From Symbiopectobacterium purcellii_A (GTDB lineage: Bacteria; Pseudomonadota; Gammaproteobacteria; Enterobacterales; Enterobacteriaceae), in the NCBI RefSeq assembly GCF_052050035.1, contig NZ_CP189882.1, forward strand, positions 4,526,001 through 4,590,000: 64,000 nt of DNA, written 5' to 3'. This document shows positions 1 through 9,165 of this stretch, piece after piece. Below the pieces are notes generated by a model. That model worked only from the letters and a program-made list of their open reading frames with translations, was not told where the DNA came from and did not search any database. Every line of letters begins with the position of its first letter. The stretch's first letter is position 1. The position numbers and the translations under genes are program-made.

Positions 1-236
1 TTCGAACAACAGCAGCGACGTCGCGCGGCCCCGGTCGAACAGCGCGCAGTGTATTCGGCCTGTTTATCCAGCAGCTCCTGCGTACATTGTTGTCGGATAA
101 ACAGCGCTAATTGCTCACGCAGTGGCGGTGACAGTGCATCGTCTTGTGCCAGCGCCTCAATCAATTCCTGATGATGCACCCACAGGTCCCCATCGGGATA
201 ATCGAGCAGACGGGCGATAATGCGTAACGTCATCAT
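1..236 (-). pseudogene. narJ: narJ, nitrate reductase assembly chaperone (5' part, frameshifted)
   Basis: NarJ loads the molybdenum cofactor into NarG before the NarGH complex docks on membrane NarI. The minus strand starts MTLRIIARLLDYPD, close to the E. coli NarJ N-terminus. AGGAGG at 243-248 precedes three consecutive ATGs, and the middle one (ending at 236) has the best spacing. Near 40-46 an extra CG in a GCGCG run breaks the frame: the family segment LFDRGRATSLLLFE follows only in the next frame. The gene runs off the left edge. Its start overlaps the narH stop, as in the narGHJI operon. Confidence 0.85.
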
Positions 237-238
237 CA

Positions 239-1532
239 TCAATCCTCCTGCATCACTTTGCTGTTCATGTCACGCGTTTTGCTGGTGACATCAATGGCAT
301 CAATACGTTTGCTGTTAAATAGGTTGAATTTGCTGTCGCTGCCGTGGCAATCGTCACCGAAGCTGAAACCGCACCCTTTACTTTCCGGAAAGGCGTCACG
401 CGCTAACTCACGGTGGCTAGACGGCACCACGAAGCGATCTTCATAGTTGGCAATGGCCAGGTAGCGGTACATTTCCTGCGCCTGAGCGCTGGTCAAGCCC
501 ACCTGTTCCAGCGCGGGTATCGATCACCCCTTCTACGGTTTCTGCCCGTTTAAAGTGGCGCATCGCCAGCATGCGTTTCAGCGCCAACAGTAACGGTGCG
601 GTATCGCCCGCCGTCAGCAGATTTGCCAGGTACTGCACAGGAATGCGCAGACTTTCCACGTCCGGCAACACACCGCTGTGTGCCAGCACGCCCGCATCGG
701 CGGCAGATTGGATCGGTGACAACGGCGGCACGTACCACACCATGGGCAACGTGCGATATTCCGGGTGCAGCGGCAGCGCCAACTTCCACTCCATCGCCAT
801 TTTGTAGACCGGCGATTGCTGTGCCGCTTCGATAACCCCGCGCGGTACGCCGTCTTTCAGCGCCTGAGCAATCACGTTCGGATCGTGCGGGTCGAGAAAG
901 ACATCCAACTGACGCTGGTAGAGATCCTGCTCGTTTTCCGTGGCCGCTGCTTCCGCGATACGATCGGCGTCGTACAGCAGCACGCCGAGATAACGGATGC
1001 GGCCAACGCAGGTTTCAGAGCAGAGGGTCGGTTGCCCACTTTCGATACGCGGGTAGCAGAAGATGCATTTTTCTGATTTTCCGCTCTTCCAATTAAAGTA
1101 GATTTTTTTGTACGGGCAGCGGCTTTGTTGAATAATTTAAAATACTGATTTAAATGGGTATTATAAAATTTTAACGACTAAATTTTACTACCGTAATGCT
1201 TTTTATTGTGCTAACTATTTGATTTATCGCTCTAACAAAATACATTTTCTGTACATGCATCCCACCTAAAGAAGTTGTAAATCAAAACGTTAAATTATTC
1301 AACAAAGCCACGGGCAGCCGGTCAGGCACATGCGCCAACCGCGGCATTTATCTTGATCGATCAGTACGATGCCATCTTCACCCCGTTTGTAAATCGCACC
1401 GCTCGGGCAGGTCGCTACGCAGGCCGGATTCAGACAGTGTTCACACAGGCGCGGCAAATACATCATGAAGGTGTTTTCGAACTGGCCGTACATCTCCTTT
1501 TGCATATGCTCAAAGTTTTTATCTTTGGCACG
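239..1532 (-). pseudogene. narH: narH, respiratory nitrate reductase beta subunit (remnant)
   Basis: NarH is the Fe-S electron-transfer subunit of cytoplasmic-face nitrate reductase A. Recognisable parts are the Cys clusters CEHCLNPACVATCPSG and CRGWRMCLTGCP, and the C-terminus FNLFNSKRIDAIDVTSKT. There are three lesions. The first is loss of a GC dinucleotide at 511-514 (DTRA and then VGLTSAQAQ lie in different frames). The second is a 189-bp MITE at 1121-1309. The third is loss of roughly the first 155 codons at 1532, where the sequence switches directly to a narL fragment. narG, which should lie upstream, is absent. Confidence 0.92.
1121..1309 (+). mobile_element. 189-bp MITE of IS903 type (copy 1) in narH
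   Basis: AT-rich element without a coding frame. Its termini GGCTTTGTTGAATAATTTAA and the inverted TTAAATTATTCAACAAAGCC are perfect inverted repeats. The outer 15 bp equal the ends of the IS903-like elements in this window. The 9-bp duplication ACGGGCAGC flanks it at 1112-1120 and 1310-1318, the target size made by IS903. A second copy of identical length lies at 57345-57533. I infer mobilisation in trans by the IS903-like transposase. Confidence 0.9.
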
Positions 1533-1611
1533 CCAATAAGGTGATTACACGCAAGCTGTCCATCACGGAAAGTACAGTGAAGGTGCACGTTAAGCATCTG
1601 CTGAAAAAAAT
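1533..1611 (+). pseudogene. narL: narL C-terminal HTH fragment
   Basis: The plus strand reads NKVITRKLSITESTVKVHVK and then HLLKK, the DNA-binding helix-turn-helix of the nitrate-responsive regulator NarL. In E. coli narXL is divergent from narK-narGHJI. The orientation here (narJ and narH minus, narL plus) is therefore what remains if narG, narK, narX and most of narL were deleted. The joint with narH carries no IS. The 3' end is cut by an IS5-family element at 1612, with flanking AAT. Confidence 0.8.
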
Positions 1612-2478
1612 AAACTAGTTGCTGAATAGAGACTTGCATTTTTTGTCAGGCTATTGAGAATAAAAAGAGGTTTAACTTAGAGAATAAAGGTTTGAAATGA
1701 TCAACAAAAAGCGGTTGTTACGAGATAATCGTTTATGTAAAGCAATCATTGGATTATCAGTCGAAGAATTGAAAAATTTAGCCGCTGAATTTTCAGCTTG
1801 TTATTTGATTTATCGGAAAAAGAATCGAAAAGATCACGAGCGGCAGATGGGTGCAGGGCAGAAAGGATTTATCCCAACCCCATTAGATAAACTGCTTTTT
1901 ATTTTATTGTATTTAAAATGTTATCCGACCTATGATTTGCAAGGACTTCTTTTTGGTTTAGATAGAACACGGGTATGTCGCTGGGTAAAAATATTATTGC
2001 CGGTTTTAGAGATGACCTTGGGGCGAGAATGTGTTTTGCCCGCTCGTCAAATTCGCTCTGCTGAGGAATTTTTTCGCGCCTTTCCTGGAGTTAAAGACGT
2101 CTTTATTGATGGGACAGAGCGACCTGTCCAAAAGCCTAAGAATCTGCGTCGGCGAAAAAAAATGTATTCGGGAAAGAAAAGACAGACCACTCGAAAAGGG
2201 CTTATTATGACTGACGAAACAATGCAAATTGGATTTATCCCCATGAGCAAAAATGGGCGCCGTCACGATAAACGCTTACTCGATAAAGTCGATATAATTC
2301 GCCATATTCCTCCTGAGGTAACCATCTGGGCAGATACCGGTTTTCAAGGTATAGATAAACAGCATCCTAATACACAAATCCCAAAAAAAGGAACTCGAAA
2401 AAGACCTTTATCGCCTGAACAAAAACAAGAAAATAAAATAATCTCGGGCATCCGTATTACAGTTGAACACGCCATCGC
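1612..2478 (+). mobile_element. IS5-family (ISL2-like) element, 5' part, copy A
   Basis: Left end AAACTAGTTGCTGAATAG followed by a transposase gene starting at 1697 (MINKKRLLRDNRLCK). The DDE domain reads FIDGTERPVQ and ADTGFQG. The gene breaks off after VEHAIA, where IS256 copy 1 begins at 2479. The complete copy D at 7765-8801 shows what is missing, about the last 30 codons and the right end. The preceding AAT fits an ANT target. Confidence 0.85.
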
Positions 2479-3787
2479 GAGACTGTAAAATAATCTGTGT
2501 AAATGGCATTTTGAGGAAAACCTTCAAAGGATAACAAAATGCCTATCAGCAACGAACTTATTGACCAACTGCTTCAAGATTGTCACTCCCCTCAGGATCT
2601 GCTGGGTGAATCAGGCCTACTCAAGGTGCTGACTAAAAGACTGGCGGAACGGGTTCTTCAAGCTGAGATGGAGATGCACCTTGGGTATGCTAAGCATGAC
2701 CCGGCTGGTAATCATTCAGGCAAATCACGCAATGGCAAGACATCCAAGAGCGTACGTAGCCAAAATGGGGAGATCGAGCTCGATATTCCGCGCGACCGCA
2801 ACAGTACCTTCGAGCCGACACTGATCGGTAAGAACGAAAAACAGCTTAACGGCTTCGATGACCGCATTATTTCTCTCTATTCCAGAGGGTTATCAACCCG
2901 TGATATTCAGGCACACTTTAAAGAAGTCTACGGGGTCGATGTTTCCGCTGGCTTCATTTCTCAAGTGACCAATGCTGTGATGGATGAAGTTAAGCGCTGG
3001 CAGCAACGGCCGCTGGATGCGCTTTATCCCATTGTTTACCTTGACTGTATTGTTGTCAAAAGCCAGGACGGCGGAGCCGTGGCCAACAAGTCTGTTTATC
3101 TGGCCCTCGGCGTCAACGGCCAGGGCGAAAAAGAGCTGCTGGGGCTATGGATAGCCAAAACTGAGGGGGCCAAGTTCTGGTTATCTGTGATGACAGAACT
3201 GAAAAATCGTGGGCTAAAGGACATCTTCGTCGCCTGCTGCGATGGCCTGAAAGGCTTTCCTGATGCCATTGAAGCTGTTTACCCGCATACGCGGGTACAG
3301 CTCTGCATTGTGCATCAGGTGCGGAACTCGCTGCGCTACGTCGGCTGGAAAGAGCGTAAGGCCGTTGCTGCTGACCTGCGCACCATCTATAGTTCCGCAA
3401 CGCTAGAGGGCGCTGAAGAGGCCCTGGATGCCTTCGCGGCCAAATGGGATGAGCAGTTCCCGACGATCAGCCCGTCGTGGAGAAATAATTGGGAACGTCT
3501 CATCGTCATTTTTGACTTTCCGCCGGAGATCCGCAAGGTTATCTACACCACCAACGCAATAGAGTCGTTAAATGCTTCATTGCGCAAGATAACGAAAACG
3601 CGACGAATATTTCCAACGGATGACTCGGTGATAAAATTACTCTATCTAGCCTTGCATAATATCTCTGCTAAATGGACCTTGCCAATCAGAGACTGGAAAC
3701 CTGCTATGAGCCAATTCATGTTGATGTATGGAGAACGAATCTCCGGTTAAGCAATGGAGCCATTTACACAAAATTCTTTACAGACTC
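2479..3787 (+). mobile_element. IS256-family element, copy 1 (1309 bp, full length)
   Basis: It starts GAGACTGTAAAATAATCTGT and ends with the inverted counterpart ACAAAATTCTTTACAGACTC, so the terminal repeats are imperfect. It contains one transposase gene at 2539-3750. It is joined on the left to IS5 copy A and on the right to an inverted IS5 fragment. The two flanks show no 8-bp duplication, so it was placed here by recombination rather than by simple transposition. Confidence 0.92.
2539..3750 (+). CDS. IS256-family transposase (403 aa)
   Basis: Mutator-type transposase. The N-terminal region reads MPISNELIDQLLQDC. The DDE core includes YPIVYLDCIVVK (first Asp), FVACCDGLKGFPDAI (second Asp) and TTNAIESLNASLRK (Glu). 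The open frame and normal family length suggest it is functional. The same protein, with only a few substitutions (for example VLQAEMEM against VLEAEMEM), recurs at 4215-5426 and 45002-46213, pointing to recent amplification. Confidence 0.93.
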   Translation: MPISNELIDQLLQDCHSPQDLLGESGLLKVLTKRLAERVLQAEMEMHLGYAKHDPAGNHSGKSRNGKTSKSVRSQNGEIELDIPRDRNSTFEPTLIGKNEKQLNGFDDRIISLYSRGLSTRDIQAHFKEVYGVDVSAGFISQVTNAVMDEVKRWQQRPLDALYPIVYLDCIVVKSQDGGAVANKSVYLALGVNGQGEKELLGLWIAKTEGAKFWLSVMTELKNRGLKDIFVACCDGLKGFPDAIEAVYPHTRVQLCIVHQVRNSLRYVGWKERKAVAADLRTIYSSATLEGAEEALDAFAAKWDEQFPTISPSWRNNWERLIVIFDFPPEIRKVIYTTNAIESLNASLRKITKTRRIFPTDDSVIKLLYLALHNISAKWTLPIRDWKPAMSQFMLMYGERISG

Positions 3788-4177
3788 CGACTTTATCAAG
3801 TAAGCGTTTATCGTGACGGCGCCCATTTTTGCTCATGGGGATAAATCCAATTTGCCTTGTTTCGTCAGTCATAATAAGCCCTTTTCGAGTGGTCTGTCTT
3901 TTCTTTCCCGAATACATTTTTTTTCGCCGACGCAGATTCTTAGGCTTTTGGACAGGTCGCTCTGTCCCATCAATAAAGACGTCTTTAACTCCAGGAAAGG
4001 CGCGAAAAAATTCCTCAGCAGAGCGAATTTGACGAGCGGGCAAAACACATTCTCGCCCCAAGGTCATCTCTAAAACCGGCAATAATATTTTTACCCAGCG
4101 ACATACCCGTGTTCTATCTAAACCAAAAAGAAGTCCTTGCAAATCATAGGTCGGATAACATTTTAAATACAAAAATA
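3788..4177 (-). mobile_element. IS5-family (ISL2-like) fragment B, inverted
   Basis: Internal transposase piece on the minus strand, about from LYLKCYPTYDLQG to KRLLDKVG. It belongs with fragment C (5487-5782): together they form the 5' part of one IS5 element split by IS256 copy 2. Its other end abuts IS256 copy 1 at an unrelated point (after AAAGTCG), so a second break occurred there. Confidence 0.8.
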
Positions 4178-5486
4178 GAGTCTGTAAAGAATTTTGTGTA
4201 AATGGCTCCATTGCTTAACCGGAGATTCGTTCTCCATACATCAACATGAATTGGCTCATAGCAGGTTTCCAGTCTCTGATTGGCAAGGTCCATTTAGCAG
4301 AGATATTATGCAAGGCTAGATAGAGTAATTTTATCACCGAGTCATCCGTTGGAAATATTCGTCGCGTTTTCGTTATCTTGCGCAATGAAGCATTTAACGA
4401 CTCTATCGCGTTGGTGGTGTAGATAACCTTGCGGATCTCCGGCGGAAAGTCAAAAATGACGATGAGACGTTCCCAATTATTTCTCCACGACGGGCTGATC
4501 GTCGGGAACTGTTCATCCCATTTGGCCGCGAAGGCATCCAGGGCCTCTTCAGCGCCCTCTAGCGTTGCGGAACTATAGATGGTGCGCAGGTCAGCAGCAA
4601 CGGCCTTACGCTCTTTCCAGCCGACGTAGCGCAGCGAGTTCCGCACCTGATGCACAATGCAGAGCTGTACCCGCGTATGCGGGTAAACAGCTTCAATGGC
4701 ATCAGGAAAGCCTTTCAGGCCATCGCAGCAGGCGACGAAGATGTCCTTTAGCCCACGATTTTTCAGTTCTGTCATCACAGATAACCAGAACTTGGCCCCC
4801 TCAGTTTTGGCTATCCATAGCCCCAGCAGCTCTTTTTCGCCCTGGCCGTTGACGCCGAGGGCCAGATAAACAGACTTGTTGGCCACGGCTCCGCCGTCCT
4901 GGCTTTTGACAACAATACAGTCAAGGTAAACAATGGGATAAAGCGCATCCAGCGGCCGTTGCTGCCAGCGCTTAACTTCATCCATCACAGCATTGGTCAC
5001 TTGAGAAATGAAGCCAGCGGAAACATCGACCCCGTAGACTTCTTTAAAGTGTGCCTGAATATCACGGGTTGATAACCCTCTGGAATAGAGAGAAATAATG
5101 CGGTCATCGAAGCCGTTAAGCTGTTTTTCGTGCTTACCGATCAGTGTCGGCTCGAAGGTACTGTTGCGGTCGCGCGGAATATCGAGCTCGATCTCCCCAT
5201 TTTGGCTACGTACGCTCTTGGATGTCTTGCCATTGCGTGAGTTGCCTGAATGATTACCAGCCGGGTCATGCTTAGCATACCCAAGGTGCATCTCCATCTC
5301 AGCTTCAAGAACCCGTTCCGCCAGTCTTTTAGTCAGCACCTTGAGTAGGCCTGATTCACCCAGCAGATCCTGAGGGGAGTTACAATCTTGAAGCAGTTGG
5401 TCAATAAGTTCGTTGCTGATAGGCATTTTGTTATCCTTTGAAGGTTTTCCTCAAAATGCCATTTACACAGATTATTTTACAGTCTC
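4178..5486 (-). mobile_element. IS256-family element, copy 2 (full length)
   Basis: 1309 bp with both ends intact (GAGTCTGTAAAG at left, TTTTACAGTCTC at right). It interrupts an IS5 copy whose sequence continues on both sides. The expected 8-bp duplication TATTTTAT (in IS5 orientation) is complete on the 5487 side and lacks 2 bp on the 4177 side. It lies opposite to copy 1, making an inverted pair that could drive inversion. Confidence 0.9.
4215..5426 (-). CDS. IS256-family transposase (403 aa)
   Basis: Full-length copy of the IS256 transposase, differing from the 2539-3750 protein at a handful of residues (DCNSPQD, RVLEAEMEM, GNSRNGK). The start MPISNEL follows AGGATAAC, and the frame is open to the usual end YGERISG. 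It is probably a source of the other copies. Confidence 0.92.
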   Translation of the reverse strand: MPISNELIDQLLQDCNSPQDLLGESGLLKVLTKRLAERVLEAEMEMHLGYAKHDPAGNHSGNSRNGKTSKSVRSQNGEIELDIPRDRNSTFEPTLIGKHEKQLNGFDDRIISLYSRGLSTRDIQAHFKEVYGVDVSAGFISQVTNAVMDEVKRWQQRPLDALYPIVYLDCIVVKSQDGGAVANKSVYLALGVNGQGEKELLGLWIAKTEGAKFWLSVMTELKNRGLKDIFVACCDGLKGFPDAIEAVYPHTRVQLCIVHQVRNSLRYVGWKERKAVAADLRTIYSSATLEGAEEALDAFAAKWDEQFPTISPSWRNNWERLIVIFDFPPEIRKVIYTTNAIESLNASLRKITKTRRIFPTDDSVIKLLYLALHNISAKWTLPIRDWKPAMSQFMLMYGERISG

Positions 5487-5782
5487 ATAAAATAAAAAGC
5501 AGTTTATCTAATGGGGTTGGGATAAATCCTTTCTGCCCTGCACCCATCTGCCGCTCGTGATCTTTTCGATTCTTTTTCCGATAAATCAAATAACAAGCTG
5601 AAAATTCAGCGGCTAAATTTTTCAATTCTTCGACTGATAATCCAATGATTGCTTTACATAAACGATTATCTCGTAATAACCGCTCTTTGTTGATCATTTC
5701 AAACCTTTATTCTCTAAGTTAAACCTCTTTTTATTCTCAATAGCCTGACAAAAAATGCAAGTCTCTATTCAGCAACTAGTTT
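5487..5782 (-). mobile_element. IS5-family (ISL2-like) fragment C, 5' end
   Basis: Minus-strand N-terminal 70 codons of the IS5 transposase (start at 5697, MINKERLL) plus the terminal repeat ending CAACTAGTTT. Flanking AAT at 5783-5785 again fits an ANT target. With fragment B it completes the 5' part of one inverted IS5 copy split by IS256 copy 2. Confidence 0.85.
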
Positions 5783-5996
5783 AATGAAGCCGGATGGCTG
5801 GAGGCCTGTCTGAAAAGTCGTCGTTACGAACCTCATATCCAGTCAAGGAAAGAGGAGTCGGAAGCCATCAAAAACACGGATTTTAAAGCTCACCGCTGGG
5901 TAGTGGAGAGAACGCAAAGCTGGATGAATCGCTTTCGTCGGGTTCTGACTCGCTGGGAGAAGAAAGTCGAAAATTATGAGGCGATGCTGCATTTTA

Positions 5997-6876
5997 TAGC
6001 CAAGCGACTTAATTTTGATTACATCATATGGACTGAGAACAAACTCTCTGTATCGCAACCCATCTCTCTTTTTTTGCTTTTTGCTTGTGCCCATTTATGC
6101 TCAATTGGGTTAAGATCTGGCGAATATGTAGGCAAATACTCCACCATATACCCTGCATCGATGATGACTTGTTGAATATTATGTTTTTTGTGAAAAGTGG
6201 CATTGTCCACCATGATTACACTGTTTTTAGGGAGTACTGGGATAAGGACTTGTGTGACCCAGGCATAGAAAACATCGCTGTTAATATTGATATCAAATAA
6301 TCCGATAGCAAACAGCGTTGTGCCTAATAAAGCGCCGATAACATTTGTTCTTCCCCTAGCTCCCCAGTTCTTCAGGCCAAAACACCGTTGACCTTTTGGG
6401 GAATAGCCGTGAGTCCGTGGGGCATCGTGTGAAAAACCACTTTCATCAATAAAAACAATAGGTTTACCTTCTTTTTCATACTGTTGTTTTTTTTGTTGAA
6501 ATCCCTGCCGGGCGTTTTCGTCGGCTTTCGGATGACGTAGAGTTTTTTTTATAGGTCAATCCCAGCTTTTTAAGCGCTTGCCAAATGGCCTTCTGACAAA
6601 CGCCAAAACGCTCTGCACGTTCTTTTTGGTAAGCATCTGGATATTGTTCAACATCTTTTATCAACTCGGATTTATCGATCTTTCGCTGACGCGTGGTCGA
6701 TGCTTTTGACTCTATTTGATTAATCCAACGCGATACAGAGGCAGGGCCAATCCGAAATTGCTTCGCTGTTTCTCGGATACTCAACCCTTCGTTTTTCCGT
6801 GTAGATATCACTTTACGTCTAAAATCAATTGAATAGCTCATTTAAATAATGTAATCAAAATTAAGTCGTTTAGCTA
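5997..6876 (-). mobile_element. IS630-family element, copy 1 (880 bp)
   Basis: Bounded by TA duplications at 5995-5996 and 6877-6878, with ends TAGCCAAGCGACTTAATTTT and, inverted, TAGCTAAACGACTTAATTTT. The transposase is encoded on the minus strand in two frames: the HTH part at 6476-6841 (MSYSIDFRRKVISTRKN) and the DDE part down to 6019 (FIDESGF, DNATFHK, PIEHKW). The frames join at a run of eight A. Copies of the same 880-bp length lie at 54299-55178 and, interrupted, at 24185-26170 and 56623-57700. Confidence 0.93.
6019..6841 (-). CDS. IS630 transposase, two frames joined at A8
   Basis: The first frame (6476-6841, 121 aa) carries the HTH region LSIRETAKQFRIGPASVSRW. The DDE half continues in the +1 frame after TAT AAAAAAAA CTC and ends at 6019. 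Every IS630 copy in the window that retains this site has the same eight A. The fusion may therefore be made by slippage rather than being a random mutation. Production of the fused protein is not shown by sequence. Confidence 0.75.
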
Positions 6877-7764
6877 TACCCGCGGCATCATTGTCTGGAA
6901 TAAAATCCTATTGGGATAGGTTCTAAATGTGCGCTGCCGTTCAACACGTTGGTCCTGCCGGTTGAGAACGAAATATGACACAGCATCAACACCGAGACCA
7001 TGACGACGATGCTTGGCATCTCCAGGCCGAAATTCAGCGTATTGCCCGTTAGGCTGGCAATCACGGTGACCGCTGGCACGGTCAGTGAAATGGTGGCGAG
7101 TACCGATCCGAAAAACAGGTTCATTGCACGCTGCACCTGATTGCGCAGCACTGCTTTAATCGCGCCCAGAACCTCTGGAGAGAGGATAAGCAGCGCCACC
7201 AGAAAGCCGGTGAATTGCTCTGGGGCGTTCATGCGCGTCAGCAGCGCGTTGAGCGGCGCGGAGTCCATTTTGGTGATACTGATCACCGCTACCAGATGAA
7301 TCAGCAGCCAAGCGGTGTGCCACAGCGAACTGTGCGCAGAGGGTTTGCCATGGTGCGGATCGCCGTCATCACTTTCATCTTCATGTTCGTAGATAAACAG
7401 GCTTTGGTGCGTGCGCGTTTGGATCAGGAGAAACACGCCGTACATGGCGGCGGAAATGAGGGCGATAATCAGCGCTTGCCCGGTGGTGAAACTTCCGCCC
7501 GGCAGTGAGGTGGGGAAAACCAGCACGATAATTGCCAGTGGAAAAATGGCCATCAGGTACTGTTTGATACCGATCAAGTTGACGTGCTGTGTGGCAAATT
7601 TCCGACCGCCTAGCAGTAAGGCAAACCCGACCAGGCCGCCGCTGACGATCATAATGATGGAATAAAGCGTATCACGCATCAGGTCCGGACCGGCATCACC
7701 CGTGGCCATCAGCGCAGAGATCAAGCTTACTTCAAGGACGACGACGGAGAGACTGAGGATCAGT

Positions 7765-8801
7765 AAGCGTGTTGCTTAATAGTAAAATAAGGGTGTTTCG
7801 GTGATTGAAGTAAATTTTACGCTGTTCTGAGATGGAAATTCCAAAGACCGGCGCTAAGGAGTAAGAAGGTATCATCAATAAAGGGTCTACGATTCCGTAA
7901 AATTTGGGTCATGCAACCGAGGCGCTTGATACCCGCGATGGCGTGTTCAACTGTAATACGGATGCCCGAGATTATTTTATTTTCTTGTTTTTGTTCAGGC
8001 GATAAAGGTCTTTTTCGAGTTCCTTTTTTTGGGATTTGTGTATTAGGATGCTGTTTATCTATACCTTGAAAACCGGTATCTGCCCAGATGGTTACCTCAG
8101 GAGGAATATGGCGAATTATATCGACTTTATCGAGTAAGCGTTTATCGTGACGGCGCCCATTTTTGCTCATGGGGATAAATCCAATTTGCCTTGTTTCGTC
8201 AGTCATAATAAGCCCTTTTCGAGTGGTCTGTCTTTTCTTTCCCGAATACATTTTTTTTCGCCGACGCAGATTCTTAGGCTTTTGGACAGGTCGCTCTGTC
8301 CCATCAATAAAGACGTCTTTAACTCCAGGAAAGGCGCGAAAAAATTCCTCAGCAGAGCGAATTTGACGAGCGGGCAAAACACATTCTCGCCCCAAGGTCA
8401 TCTCTAAAACCGGCAATAATATTTTTACCCAGCGACATACCCGTGTTCTATCTAAACCAAAAAGAAGTCCTTGCAAATCATAGGTCGGATAACATTTTAA
8501 ATACAATAAAATAAAAAGCAGTTTATCTAATGGGGTTGGGATAAATCCTTTCTGCCCTGCACCCATCTGCCGCTCGTGATCTTTTCGATTCTTTTTCCGA
8601 TAAATCAAATAACAAGCTGAAAATTCAGCGGCTAAATTTTTCAATTCTTCGACTGATAATCCAATGATTGCTTTACATAAACGATTATCTCGTAACAACC
8701 GCTCTTTGTTGATCATTTCAAACCTTTATTCTCTAAGTTAAACCTCTTTTTATTCTCAATAGCCTGACAAAAAATGCAAGTCTCTATTCAGCAACTAGTT
8801 T
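7765..8801 (-). mobile_element. IS5-family (ISL2-like) element, copy D, complete
   Basis: 1037 bp inserted in chaA. The ends AAACTAGTTGCTGAATAG and AAGCGTGTTGCTTAATAG are imperfect inverted repeats. The 3-bp duplication (AGT on this strand, ACT on the other) is at 7762-7764 and 8802-8804, matching the ANT target of the ISL2 group. This is the reference copy for the four IS5 fragments elsewhere in the window. Confidence 0.93.
7817..8716 (-). CDS. IS5-family transposase (299 aa)
   Basis: Complete transposase with an N-terminal HTH region (YLKCYPTYDLQGLLFGLDRT) and a DDE nuclease core with FIDGTERPVQ, ADTGFQGID and VEHAIAGIKR. It starts MINKERLLRD and ends WNFHLRTA. The frame is open and of usual length, so this copy may be active. 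Confidence 0.92.
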   Translation of the reverse strand: MINKERLLRDNRLCKAIIGLSVEELKNLAAEFSACYLIYRKKNRKDHERQMGAGQKGFIPTPLDKLLFILLYLKCYPTYDLQGLLFGLDRTRVCRWVKILLPVLEMTLGRECVLPARQIRSAEEFFRAFPGVKDVFIDGTERPVQKPKNLRRRKKMYSGKKRQTTRKGLIMTDETRQIGFIPMSKNGRRHDKRLLDKVDIIRHIPPEVTIWADTGFQGIDKQHPNTQIPKKGTRKRPLSPEQKQENKIISGIRITVEHAIAGIKRLGCMTQILRNRRPFIDDTFLLLSAGLWNFHLRTA

Positions 8802-9165
8802 AGTGAACCATAGGGTTCGCCCAAGCGGTGGGCCAACACGTCAGCATGGCGCACGACGCTAAAGGCGCTGGCGAGAATACCCACCAATGCAATAAAGTTT
8901 ATACCAAGGATAGCGATCAGGTTCTGTGCATCGTTCCATTGCAACAAAACAAACAGCGCGATAATGGGGAAGATCAGAGAATATTCGTGGTGACGCGTTT
9001 TGATCACCTCAGTGTGCGACTTCATGGCAGGCGGTTCCTTATCAAAAGTAATGAATCTCACTGGTCGTGCCGCACGCCTTATTGTTCTTTTCACTTATGC
9101 CAGACGGGTAGCGACGGCAATCCATGTGCAAGGGTGTGGCGTTGCGGAAAAAAGTTGCTTACAGC

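Larger units (their letters stand above)
5783..6923 (+). mobile_element. IS5-family (IS427-like) 3' fragment, split by IS630
   Basis: The plus strand codes the end of a different IS5-family transposase, with the typical DDE tail RWVVERTQSWMNRFRRVLTR and then WEKKVENYEAMLHF. IS630 copy 1 is inserted at a TA after LHF. Beyond it the frame resumes at 6877 and stops at TAA with the terminal repeat ATCCTATTGGGATAGGTTC ending at 6923. TAA/TTA at the joint with chaA fits the TNA target of this group. The 5' two thirds are missing. Confidence 0.75.
6927..9025 (-). pseudogene. chaA: chaA, Na+(K+,Ca2+)/H+ antiporter, doubly disrupted
   Basis: ChaA is an inner-membrane cation/proton antiporter. The N-terminal part is at 8805-9025 (MKSHTEVIKTRHHEYSLIFP to HRLGEPYGSL). 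The main body is at 6927-7761, with the acidic loop YEHEDESDDGDPHHGKP and family segments such as RAMNLFFGSVLATISLTVP. IS5 copy D sits between them with an ACT duplication. The last 13 or so residues after AHL are replaced by the end of an IS427-like element. In E. coli chaA is divergent from chaB-chaC; here chaC lies further right and chaB is missing. Confidence 0.93.

Noticed and set aside
4565..4852. A 95-codon frame antisense to the IS256 transposase, repeated at 3113 and 45352
   Set aside because: It recurs only because the IS256 copies are identical, and it lies fully inside the transposase in another frame; no ribosome site or family match.
2479..5486. IS256 inverted pair as a composite transposon carrying cargo
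   Set aside because: The DNA between the two IS256 copies is only a 390-bp IS5 fragment with no cargo gene, and no outer target duplication is seen.
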